Assembly (NCBI GenBank): GCA_037783545.1
Contig: JBBELK010000329.1
Span: 4,540,501-4,604,500 of the forward strand
DNA from: Henricia sp. BOLD:AAB3569
Lineage: Eukaryota > Echinodermata > Asteroidea > Spinulosida > Echinasteridae
Length of the DNA: 64,000 nucleotides
Direction of reading: 5' to 3'
Below the pieces are notes generated by a model that worked only from the letters and a program-made list of their open reading frames with translations, searched no databases and had not been told where the DNA came from. Every line of letters begins with the position of its first letter. Positions within the stretch are counted from its first letter, which is position 1. Positions 12,057 to 24,700 of this stretch are shown here, one piece after another. The translations under genes and the position numbers were made by a program.

Positions 12057-12491
12057 TATAAAAGTGCTTAATGCCTTGTTGCGTTTTTACAAATTGTGCG
12101 TCCGGTCTTGTGCTAGTTTATTACCCGTTACATGTACAGAGTTTCTGCATATACAAAAACTCCAACTCTAAAAAAACTACTTTCCATTTTCAAAGAGCAC
12201 TCCAACCATATTTATAAACAACACACTAAATTCTTGTTTGGACGGAAAATCTAAACAATTACGCGTGAAAAAATACATTTCTTTTGGGGGGAATTTGTGA
12301 CAACTTGACAAGTCTTAACAAAATTAATGTGCCCAAATATTTGGGCACATTTGCAAATCTTAATTACAAAATGACCACAAATACAGAAGGATTTGTAACA
12401 TTTAAATTAATAGATATAAACAATTATCAGAATTACTGATCCTGTCAGTAATTCGAAGACCTGTTACACAATATAGCATCTTGTTAACAGA

Positions 12492-12497
12492 TTTATT
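12492..12497 (-). terminator. Candidate polyadenylation signal of the GABBR2-like gene
   Basis: AATAAA on the minus strand, about 85 nt after the stop codon at 12582. Confidence 0.5.
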
Positions 12498-12581
12498 AGT
12501 GAACAAAAACTTACCCAATTTGTTAGTAATGCAAAGTGAATACTACAAGAATACTTAATAGTTTGTTCTGAAGGCGTTCCA

Positions 12582-12794
12582 TCAAATATTAGCGATTGCC
12601 GTGCTGCTACCGGAGGGCGGAGAATCATCCAGTGAAGGGAGATCACCGGTGCCGTTATCGTGGGAATATTTCTTCCCTCTGGAAGGAGAAAAGCCGCAGA
12701 CGAGTCCGCAGATCCAGCAGCCGAAACCGGCTCCGTTGGCCGGGATGGGGCGAGATTTGGTCCGAGTTTCAAGTGTTTTGACTTGGGCTTCGAG
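12582..12794 (-). CDS. GABBR2-like: GABBR2-like exon 20: end of coiled coil and C-terminus
   Basis: The acceptor CCCACCATAG is followed by LEAQVKTLETRTK, which continues the heptads of exon 19. A Gly/Ser/Pro-rich tail of about 55 residues ends in TGA (12584-12582). The CWICGLVCG stretch is unusual for a cytoplasmic tail. Confidence 0.75.
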   Translation of the reverse strand, partial: LEAQVKTLETRTKSRPIPANGAGFGCWICGLVCGFSPSRGKKYSHDNGTGDLPSLDDSPPSGSSTAIANI

Positions 12795-15700
12795 CTATGG
12801 TGGGAAAAAATTACCAAAAATTGTTATATTCAGTTTGACGTTGTACCGGTTATGCTCAAATTTTAAATAAAAAGTAATAAATGTTCCATTTTCTATAACT
12901 TTACATTGTTTCATAATGTTGACCTATATCACGCACTTATCCGGGAAACCCGCTCAAGGCGCCCCCTTTATCATAGGCTCCATACCATCTCAAATGTGCT
13001 CTTTGTTTATATATAAAGCGCCCTCTGTTAAAAATTGGTCGTCGTTGTGCGCGCGCATCCTGCTTTGCATAAATTCGGTTTGGTATTGTGTCAAAGGTCA
13101 CATAATTCAGAGACGATTTGACATGCGACCTCATTCCTAAACCAAATTTATGCAGAACACGATGCGTGCGCATAACGCCGGGCATGTTTTGATTTATTGT
13201 GATGCCAGAGGGCACATCGTCTATACAGCCCCGGCTGCTTATCAGGCGCTCAATAGCTCAACATTCGCTACCCTCTCAGGTACCCATTTTTACTCCTGGG
13301 TGGCGAGATGCAATGCGTGGCTAAATGCCTTGCTCAGGGGCACATGTACCATAGTGGACCGGGCCGGGATTCGAACCCACAAAACATTAGAACTAACCAC
13401 GGCATTGGCACTTGTGAACAGGCCTTAGTGAACACCCGTTGCCCGGTGTTACGTTATATAAGTAAGGTAGTTCATGTATGTACAATGTAAATGTATTCTA
13501 AATTGGGCAGATTCCACAGTTGGGTATCAGGCATCCCTACCTCCTGAATCCTATTTCTGAGTGTGTCATTCTCTGAAGCCATGCTGGTGTTAGTATTGTT
13601 GCTACTGACCGTCCTGGTCTTAATTTGCTTAGCTAGGCCCGTTCCGAATTGGGCTGGATCACCATCCGGGTACTTCACCACTGCAATTATCTGCCAAAGA
13701 ATGTTTAAAGGTAACTAATATGCAAGATTAACTTTTGTCATGCGTCGTTGTACGTTGAATACTTGCGTGATTTGGCGAGAATAAACGCTTTTTTTCAGGT
13801 TTGTAAAGAATAATTCTGAACGTTTTTGAACGCAGGATAATCACACTCGGCTATACATTTTGCACAAAAGCTTCCCCTATTTTCTCCAACTTTCTGAAAA
13901 GTTTGTAATCCATGATTGTTTGGATTTGTTTTACATGTTGCTTGTTGTAAGCTGCAGCAGTTTGTCACAATTCCAGTTAGAATTCTTGTTTTTACTGAAA
14001 TTTGTTCTTGGCTTGCGTGTTTCTGAAGTTACGTGCCGAAATAGCGCCCCCTTTGCGTTGAAAAACAAAATGATACCGTCCATTCATTTTACGTCAAAAT
14101 GAACAGTAGTGATGTCTTTCTAAACAAATAATCCCACATTATGCAGCAAAAACGGTACATAAAGTTATTTTGCATTTCAGAGGCCATTTCAACTGTGCGA
14201 GTGCATGGTGTTTGCTATATCACACGTTAGCAGGCAGGGGCGGATCCGGGATTTTGAAAAGGGGGGGGGGGGGGGGGGGGGGCGTGAAATTTTTAAGCAT
14301 GAAATGCTGATGACAATGAAATAGCGAGCGCGTATAGCGAGCGTGTATAGCGCGAAGCCCCAACGGCTTCTAGATGGATTCTATATGCTCCGTGGTGCGA
14401 TCTGGGGCAATATTTAACCACTTTAAGCAGAAAAAGTGTGCAGAAAAAGTGGATTTATTTTATTTTATTTTATTTTTTATTTTTTGGAAAAGAGGGGGGG
14501 GGGGGGTCGTGCGCCCCCACGCCCCCCTGGACCCGCCCCTGGCAGGTTCATATCATGTAAGTATGACATGGCCTCTTGGTGGCGCCCTAGGTCTTTCCTT
14601 GCCAGAGTCCCTTGCACGACAAATTGGAGTCATGGGGGACGCCATTTTGTTTACTTACCAATGCGCGACTTAAAATTGGTACTCAAATACTCAACAAGAA
14701 AACCAAGAAAAGACATTAAGATTTATATTTTGTAGGATATTAAAATTTCTTTTTGATTAAAAACATTTTCGCCACCATAATGTGAAAAAATTATCTGTTC
14801 ACATTATGGTGGCGACAAAATGGCGTCGCTGGACCTCATGTCGCAACTGAATGGACTTTCCTTGCCTTTGGAACGAAAATGACGAGTAGCGTGATGGTGG
14901 TGCAGAAGAGAATAATGCACGCTACGAATATGAATAAAACCTCTGGGTTGCCGCTGATAGCCACGCTTACTGCTACGCCAATTAGGCACAGGATGATGAC
15001 GTTGTACACGCTGATCCCGATTAGCTTGCTGTCGTTTAGACCGGGAATGGTGACCTGAGGGGTCAAATCAAAAGTTAAAGGTCAGATTCAGGATGGTTTC
15101 GAAACAATGGTTCCCATTCCCGGCTTTGACTTGGAATATATCTTAGACAATAATTAAAGATGAATTTATATAAATGTGTGTGAACACGCATTTTTTTACA
15201 AGGGCGCCCTCATGTGAACAACATTAAGGTCATGACTACTGTGGTATCGTGGTTCTGTTTTCATGCAGTTATAGCCAAGGAACCAGCCTAAATAGGACAG
15301 TGGCTTTGCAAAATTTCTTTAAAGCATGGACAGTTTTTCATTGTTTTCTCGAAACGTAGACGAGGTACTGAGCTGACTTACACACAGCTTGGTTTTTATT
15401 ATACACATCCTCAATCACACAGGGAGATAACAGCATTTGTACACAGTTTTCCAATCCTGTAATTATCGTTAAAGACTGGTGTACCTTTCTGGTTTCCCAC
15501 GCCAAGAATGTTCCGAAGATGAGCAGCAGACCTTTGTACCCGTAGAGCGCCCCCAACCAGTAGATCTGAGTGTCACACGTGCAGTAGTGCACGTAAGGTT
15601 GGATTACGCGGTTGGGTATAACTGCGTCGGGCTGCAACAAAAAAATGGGGCAAAAAATACTCGTTTTGGGCCCGTAAACAGATGCCCATAAGCATAGTAT

Positions 15701-18700
15701 AGCGTACGATTTGCATATCAAAATTAGTTTTGCGAACAGAGAAAATTCTGAAAGGAAATTTATTCATTTTTTAAAAATAATTTTAATTTTGATCTTCGCA
15801 GGCAAAAAGGCGTCAAGCAAGGCGCAAAAACAATTGTTTGATTTTCATACTTGATGGTTAAAAAGTTAAATATTTTCAGAAAAAAAAGTAATATACACCT
15901 TAAGGAGATGTCCACGATTTTTACCCAACTAAGCGATTTTATGTACACCTAGCACAGATATCCTCCTTAACTCATTTTTTTGGGCAGCGTGACATACTCT
16001 CACTGAGCTCTATTACATACACTGACATACGATCGCAATTGGCATTCTGTTGCCGGTTGGTGGCAGCAGACAGCTTTATCGACTAGGCAAAAAGGACATA
16101 ACTGGACAGTTTGTCTTATATTAGCTCACGGAAATCATCTCGTAAACACACGTTTAAAGGCACAGGCTCGTCAGCAATGCGCGCGCACCAAATTCGTGCC
16201 ACGAAATACGTAGCTCCATAGCAAAGGCATGGAGCTGCGTATTTCGTGGCACGAATTTGGCGCGTGCGCACTGCTGATGAGCCTTGCCTTTAAAGGAAAG
16301 TTTGATGTCCGTTTAATACTTAAAGATTTTTTCTTAAGAAATTCCTGGGAAAACTGATTTATTTCCGAGGAAAAATTACTAAAATTGACAGCTGTAAAAA
16401 AAAAAGAAGATAGCTCTGAAAAGGCTCTTTTAGTAAATCAGGCGTAACTCTTGATAGCAAGGGTCAATTTCAGTGATTCTTTCCCATGCGAGTAAAAATA
16501 CATGCAAGAAACAGTTTATTGGTGAATCAAAAACAAAACACAGAGACAACCCACCTGTGGATAGAGATCTTCCGTTTGTATTTTCACGGGATCTATAACT
16601 TGCCATAGAGTTAGAATGATGACGTCGATAAGCAGTAGAACGAATACCATGATGAAAAGTTGACGGTCTGTCACAATCTGAAAAGATTTTAAAAATTGTC
16701 CTTAAGATAAGGATGCTTCGGGTCGACGCCATTTGGGACAACAACACAAGTCGGATCAACACCACCAGTCGGGTCGACACCACAAGTCGGGTCGACGACA
16801 CCAGTTGGGTCATCATAAATACACAAAATTACACTGCTGTCCCTCACCCTTCGCTTAGGCGTTTTGAAGGCTGCTACTCGATGCACGCGCCACGTTTTGC
16901 TAAACATGGCCCCGAACGCTAGCACGAAACCCACCGAGAGAATCCAGGTCTTAATCTGAAACATGAACACAACAATTATTCACTTAGTTCCTAAACGGGC
17001 TTAAAATAGAGATTAAGCGTAATATAATCATGTTGGATGAACACGATTTTTTTATCAAAGTGTCTACCAATGACATGACTGATTTTCTGTGGTAAAACCC
17101 CCTGGAATAAGTGGCATTTGTTTTATACACAGACATATTAGAGCCTGCCAGACAGTCTGGACTTGCCCTGGAACATTTGCGTCAAGCTTTCACTACAGCC
17201 TAAACTTGCATACACCGTGTTTTTAGCTCTGTCTGAAAGGGGAACTTGTAGAATTTGGAATTTTTTGACCGAAAAGGTTAAAGGGGAGTTCACACTATCG
17301 CGGAAAAATCACACTGTTCCATTGGTTTGTACACAAACTGGTTTGCCGCTTGTTGAACTTTGACCGCGGTGCGCTGACCTTTCCAACGCGCAGCCAATGA
17401 GGTATCAGAGAAGCCCCAAGTTACCAGAGTGGAATTTTCTATTTTGGAATAATCGGCGATTGGGAGCTCATGCAATGCGGTGAGCGCAGCGCGAAAGTGT
17501 GATTTTTCCGCGATAGTGTGTATCCGCCTTAAGAGTATTATTAAAACATTACCACACTGAATTAAAGGCACAGGCTCGTCAGCAATGCGCGCCCGCCAAA
17601 TGTGTGCCACGCAATACGCAGCTCCATAGCAAAGGCATGGAGCTGCGTGTTTCGAGCACGAATTTGGCGGGCGCGCATTGCTGACGAGCCTGTGCCTTTA
17701 ACAAAGACAGACTTTTGAAAACAGTGTCTTACGTAACACATGACGCCAAAAACCTCTTTAGAAACCAGGTTGGTATCGAGGCCTCCAACCACGATGAAGA
17801 AGTAAATCAGAACGGCGCCGATTATGATCAGGTTGTTCAAATTCGGGCTGGACATTTTAACGTACCTATACAGCAAAGGAAAAATATACAGAATAATAAC
17901 AGGAGTCTTATATTACTTGCAGGCAGATGGAACTCATCCCAGGAACAACAGCATTACATAACTAAAGAATAATGTTGATAAACTGCCTTGTAGAAATTTC
18001 AGCCACGTGGATGCAGTAATACTTCAGAAAACCTGAAAAATCCATGCATGGTTTTTGTGTGGAATGATAGTAAAAAATCGTTGGAAAACGATTTTTTAAA
18101 GCACCTTTATAGTAGGCAATTTCTTTCACAATGGTACCATTTTGCACAGGAAAAAACCATGTAGGCCTAATGTTTGTTATACCATTGCTAAAAAAAAAAT
18201 GAAAGTGAAATGTTGGGTCACTGCAAATGATGTATTGGGGTTTTAACCATAAAGACCTCTTCTATTTCTCAAAAGCATCTTAAATCTACGATTGTACGTC
18301 CAATCTCAAAAACTTAAAGGGGCAGACGGATTTTGCTCACCTCTGTTCACGATATTTGATATTAAAAACCAGGAAGAAAATTGAAGCTGCGATGCAGAAA
18401 GCGACCACGCCGCATGCACTGAAGTAGATCACGGGGGTAACTCCTTGATAAACACGGATGGTCTCTATCACGATGATTGGGGTACGATCCAAGGGTGGAC
18501 TACCGCCTATAAGTGTCAACATTTGGGACCAAATTGAAACCTGAATTATTTAGAGTTTGTTCAGATTTTTCCAGTAAATGGATTTCGTTCTGACTCATGT
18601 AAAATACCTCCATGGGAAGAAAACGGGAATTTGCAATCTCCAATTTGGATGTGGAAGCAAAAAGGGTTGGTGTAATCACTACACTGCTTTACGGAACCAG

Positions 18701-21700
18701 ATAATAAGTTTACCAAACATCGGTGGTTTTAAATAAACTGCAGAATGATATTAACGAGAAAAATATGACTAATGATACGGCATCAAAATCTCAACACCCA
18801 TGGGGAAAAAATGTGGGCTCACAAAATAATCTGATCTGGACACGTTCCTTTAAAAGATTCCAGAGCATTCTTTCGTAAAGACTAGGCCTATAGGGGGATT
18901 CTCCGGTGCCTCAAGCCGTCGGCTGCCAATGGCGCCACCCACCTATGTATCTCGATGTTTAGGTGTTTAGGTATCTCGATGTTAAGATACTTGTAAGCCT
19001 CACGTAATTCATCCTGTATGGATTGCAAATTGAAATCCTATAACCCCACAGGGTTTGTTGAAATTATAATTTGTTTTGCCCTACCCGACGTTACTTGATA
19101 GCAAATCGCATTCTCCTATAAAATAAAATAAACTGAAATTTAAAAAAAGACAAATTATTTTCCAATAAAATATTCTAAAAATTTGCCAGAAACATTCCAC
19201 CACTGAATGGCGTAATGTGCGGAAGTTTACTGAACCCAGACCACATTGTACTACGCTTTGCAACTTCCGACTTCAAAGTGAAAAAAATCGATACAATAAA
19301 GATGTACTTTTGTAATCCTGAGCACAATGAACCGCCAACCATATCCGCACTCCCCACCCTTAAAAAGGGAGAAAAATCACATATACAATGCTCACCGCGG
19401 CTGCATAAAACGCTTTGAATCGCCAATAAAATGGCTGTTTTTTTTATCCCCGCTCGATAATCAAATTACGAAATAAACTGGCAGTCTTTGAGACTTTTTC
19501 GTCGGTTTTTCTTTATTAAATTAGCTAAAGAATTATAGAATTCACTTTCTTTGCGAAAATCAAAGCGCCAAACGGCAATGTAATTATGTGACTAGTTGGA
19601 TTTCAGCATTGCATTGGTGGAAGTCACGACTATAAGTGATTTCTAAAATCTTGTTTGTTAAATTGTTTAAAATCAGTAAAAATCCACGACTGGCGTAGGC
19701 CTAAATCTGACAAAATCGCACCTGGCCATTCGATTTCGTCCCGCCATTCCAGTGTGTCGTCCCACGCACTGTATAAGGCAACCTGTTTTTCCTTGAACTC
19801 TGCAAAAGTTTAACATAAAAGGAGGAAAGTTTTATCTTCAGCGTGTTTGTTTTCCCCCTGATGTTTTGAGTTTTTCGTGTGGGTATTTAGAGGGATCTTT
19901 GGAGGGCCCCTGAAATGCTAAATGAGTTTATACACGTGGCCTTTGCTTCATAGATTATTTGTTGAGATAAATACATTACATCAAAACATTCGGTTTGAGC
20001 ATTTAAAATAAATAAAAGATAAAAATCTTTCAACTTGGGGGCACGTCACTTCAGAAAAAGTCGAGAAAAACAAAAAGGTTTCAAACTAGAATTGTGGCAA
20101 ACTGCCATTTTTTTCCATGGCTTACAATATGGCAGCATGTAAAACAAAGCTAAACAATGTCATGTATTTTCTAATTTACTTAACATTATTTCAATGTCAA
20201 CATTTCAGTTGAAATACTGAAAATTCTTCAGATTATAAAAAAAGCACAATTATTTCATACTTAATAACGTATGAAACAAAACATAATGTTTTTAAAGTCA
20301 GTAAATCGTAAATATTTCACAGTAGACCTACGACGTACCTGCACGAACTCGGCAGACGAACGGCAGTGCTTCGTTGCAGTCTGTCGTCTGCAATTTCCCG
20401 CCATTTTGAAAATCGAGGACCACGCATGCGCCGCTCTCGGTGACGTCTTTAGAGCTGCCCGGCGGGATCCAAGACCCATTCCCCTCGTTTTTAATGGGTG
20501 GTGATGCGGTTACCAGCCTAATTTTCAAATATAGATTAAAAGACCAGTAAATATATTTTGCAGTTAACAGAATTGTGTTAAATTATTTAATTCCATCTAC
20601 ATAAACCTCAAACTTATTAGGCCTATATGGGATAACCATCGTGTACTATGCAATTCTTTGGTCAAATTTGTTCAAAATATTGGACCGATGAAACTAATAA
20701 TGAAACAAATCTGATGACAGACTATATCGAGTCTACTACAATACTGCAGGACATGTCTTTTGACAATGAGCATAGGCACCCTATCTTTTGATTCAACCAA
20801 GATGGCGGACGTGGTGAACTTTTTTTTCTGCACAAATGAGTTTTTTACTTTTATTTCTGTATCCCACAGACAGTTTGCCACTTATTTACAGTTATACACT
20901 TACCATTTTCTCGGTAAAGTTTCGGACTCCGAAATGTTGACGAGGAATTCGTGTTCGTGTTTTGCCTCGAAGTGAGCGAGCAAAGCACCAGGAATGGACC
21001 GGGCACAGAAGGCGCTTGCCCCGGCGGTATTTAGCGCTGGCTCCGCTACCAACTTGAAACACGTTGAGTGGTATTTTCGCCAACCGTCAACGCAGGAACC
21101 TCAAGGAATTTTTTTCAAGAAATGACGATTAAAACACAAATTCTGGACTTTGGTGCACACTTCCAGTCAGGACTGCTAGTTTTTAAGCCCAATGTCGTCG
21201 AGAGTCTATTAACTGAACAAAAGGACTGTAATTCAAAATGAAAGAATTTTGAAATCACCAATTCCAAAATCGAACATTTTTCGGTTATGCTGGTATCGCG
21301 CAATTTCTCGTCGTAGCCATTTTTTTTCAAACACGGCCCTGCCCAGTCACTTGTTTTTTTATATTTATTTATCGAGTCGATCGATCATTACTCATTTATA
21401 TTTCTACACAAATTACGAGGGTGTTTTTTGTTGACTAATGTGCATGAAATTGGAAAATACATTGGCACACCGAAACAAAGAAAATTGATGAAATAGACAC
21501 CGGGTTTATCGCATATTAAGCGAAATTAGCATAAATGGTAAGAATTAATTTCGTATTCTCCATAGCTATTTTGATTCTTGTTCAAACAAACCCCCCAAAA
21601 ATAACATTATTTTCTCTTATAATTCCCTTTCCGCGTTCAATTTTGCCTCCCAAAAATGTGTTTTAAAATATTTAAATATTTCTTTTTTTTTACCTTGAAG

Positions 21701-24700
21701 TTGCTCAATCTGCGTGATTCCAACTCTGTCGCCTTGCTTAAACGCCACCGGTCCCTGGTAAAGTCCACAAAATATACACGATTTAAAAATGATTTTAAAA
21801 AGAAATAAAAGAAATGCACTCTGACCGAAAGATCGAGAAGGCTGAAAGATGTAGCTTATTTTATCGGTCAGTAACGTGTATGACCACCTCCTGTAGCAAG
21901 GCCGACTGTACCAGTTTCCGTAAGAGCCACTGAGGCAGGGTGCGCCACCCTGCCTGAAGTGCCTCCCTGAGCTCATGCACTTCCGATACTATATGGGAGA
22001 CGCGTATGGCTAATTAATCCACAAAGGTTTAAAGCAGTTTAAAACCCATTGAAATTGATCCGGACAAAATGGGGACACTCATACAATTAATGTAGGCCTA
22101 CAGGGCATCGCTGCAATTTTCATTGTTTGTGAAGTTCGTATCCACTATTAAGGGGGTCATATTTCTTGTTCTATGTATAACAATAATGTCCGAGATGCAC
22201 TTAATTTTTTAACACGAAGTATTTGGTTTCTAGGGTATACTTTAGTCGATATACTTAAAACAAAATCGGGGAAAAGGGCGCAACATGCAGTACTATGAAT
22301 ACCCAATGACGCCAAAGCCAGAACCCAAGGCTATAGTTTTGAAAATGCCAGTACCAGAGCACGTGATGTGACTCAACCAAATCGAACAAAGTTGTGCCGT
22401 CCAAAGGAAATAGACAATCAAAACACATCACCACACCTGGTATGCTTATATTTACAATCAGAAAACGATAAAAGATAAATATTTCTTTACGCACTGGCAA
22501 AAAAAAAAAAAAATTAAAAACCAACTCCCCGGGAAACCAATTTATTTTCAATTGTGGCAATATTTTCCCCGTGTCAAGCACACACAATTTCGTAACCAAT
22601 TTTTTCGCCTGTTGCGGGTCCGCCGTATTGTGCGTCCTTGACGGTAATTGGACGACTTCTGCCATACATCTGGGATCGAGGGTGATTGTACGTTCCCCCG
22701 GGTGCGACATCAACGCATTTGGGACTAATAAGCCATTCCAATTACCGACTTGTTTCCGAGTCTATACCTTGAAGTAGCCGTTCCTATGTTTTGTGGTGAA
22801 AAATTAATCAAAACCCTGCGGACGCTTGGCAATTTAATTTTCCAATCTTCGCATTTTCACCCTTGAAATTTTTATATTCCCGTATTATTTTGTTTTTACA
22901 CAAAATGGACCCTTAAAACGTATACTAATCTCATTTTAAAGAAGCATGTCCAGATCACATTTTGAGCAATTCATTTGGGAGATCTTGAGATTTCTTTTCT
23001 CAAGGAGTATTCAGAGAACAGTCTGTCCTTATGAAACACGGCGAAAGAGCTTACGGGTTTTGCAAAATGAGAAACCGTGAAATAGACGAAATCTTAGCTT
23101 TGGTTATATAAATACGATTGTTTCAAAATTGAATTAAAATTTGTATTCAATTTCGTAACCCTATAACATATAAACTATTTTTAATATATCAGTTATTTCG
23201 CAAGTTTCATGAAATGTCTTAAGTGTTGAGCATTAACCAAGCTTATGGACCGATTTCCCATTTGAGTGGACCATTGACGTCATCGTGACAAAAAGCTATA
23301 TAGGATGTCATAACAAAAATAAATACACATCAGTTTCACTGACGCGTGCTTTGAAAAATCGGTTTTTCGTCCACGAACTCAAAGATCCCACACCTGGCTT
23401 AAATCGTGCGTAAATAAATATAATAAGCAGGGTAGTTCCCTGACGTCAAATGGGAGATATACACCAGGTGATTTTACACTTGATTTCACCAAAAGGCCAA
23501 TGCTAGTTAATTTGGTCTCCGTCGACCGTATACTATTTCGCTCCAGTGTCAAAAGCAAAAAATCGTATTTCAGTTTATACAGTCAACCAAGAGAACCCAT
23601 AAACACTTAAGGCGGATTCACACTATCGCGGAAAAATCACACTGTTCCATTGGTTTGTACACAAACTGGTTTTCCGATTGTGCGCGGCCTATCGCGACGC
23701 GCAAAACGTTTTGAGCTGGGTCAAAGTTCAAATTTGTTGAACTTTGACCGCGGTGCGCTGACCTTTCCAACGCGCAGCCAATGAGGTATCAGAGAAGCCC
23801 CAAGTTACCAGAGTGGAATTTTCTATTTTGGAATAATCGGCGATTGGGAGCTCATGCAATGCGGTGAGCGCAGCGCGAAAGTGTGATTTTTCCGCGATAG
23901 TGTGAATCCGCCTTTAGGCTCGTATCCCGACCTGCTGGGGATGCTCGCCCATCAGGTCTAGGGAATAACGGTGAGAGCTCATCGTTGATTGGTTGAGGCC
24001 CGCACCGAATTTCGGTGCGGGATCCCTGCGAAAGTTTGGCTCATTATCATACAAGCACCGCGGGTAAAGCTCTAGTCTTTGTGAAAGACGGTCTAACGTT
24101 GCTTGGTTCGTGTGGACAGGGAACTAGTTTATGCGCCGTACGTGCGGTCGATATCGCACTGTGTGGACAGGGAACTAGTTTTTGTCTTACAGACAGAACC
24201 CAGATAGCGCATAAACTAGTACCCTGTCCACACGGTGCAATGTCGACCGCGCACGGACACGAACCAAGCAACGTAAGACAGTCTTTCACAAAGACTAGTA
24301 AAGCTCAGAAGGCTGCACACAAATCAGTACTATAACACACCCCGAATGGTCTTTACAAGAAACATGACACGTACCTTCTTCGCCCACATTACATTACAGG
24401 TTCCTATTTAGTAGCTGGCACTTCTCTATGACGTTGTCCTCGTCAAACACGAAGAATTCCCTCCCAATCTCGGTCAAATTCAATCACAACAGGTACCGCA
24501 TAGCATTTGAAACACTGACGTCGGAGTCTAGTAGCTGCACTGTATATAGCGCCGTGCCGCGTCATATAGCACGATCTTTTGGCACCCGACTACGCGCTCT
24601 GTTATGGCAACACGACTCATTTGATCGCATGACCAATAGCAGTGCACGTACCATCAACGACGGCTCACGAATGGGTAATGACGTTCAACCTATCAGCGAT

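Noticed and set aside
12464-12817. A 117-codon minus-strand frame overlapping GABBR2-like exon 20
   Set aside because: It is open by chance. The frame entered from the splice acceptor at 12795 in phase 0 gives the heptad-compatible LEAQVKTLETRTK, which continues exon 19.
14836-15066. Reading the GABBR2-like gene as ending at TGA 14838-14836, without a coiled-coil tail
   Set aside because: A phase-compatible GC donor at 14866 leads to exons at 13690 and 12794 that together encode a GABBR2-like coiled coil, with a poly-A signal after the second. The read-through form is kept only as a possible isoform.
22540-22760. Possible extra exon between GABBR2-like exons 8 and 9
   Set aside because: Short open frames exist on both strands, but none resembles the receptor or a CTLD, and exons 8 and 9 already join in phase and match the family without a gap.
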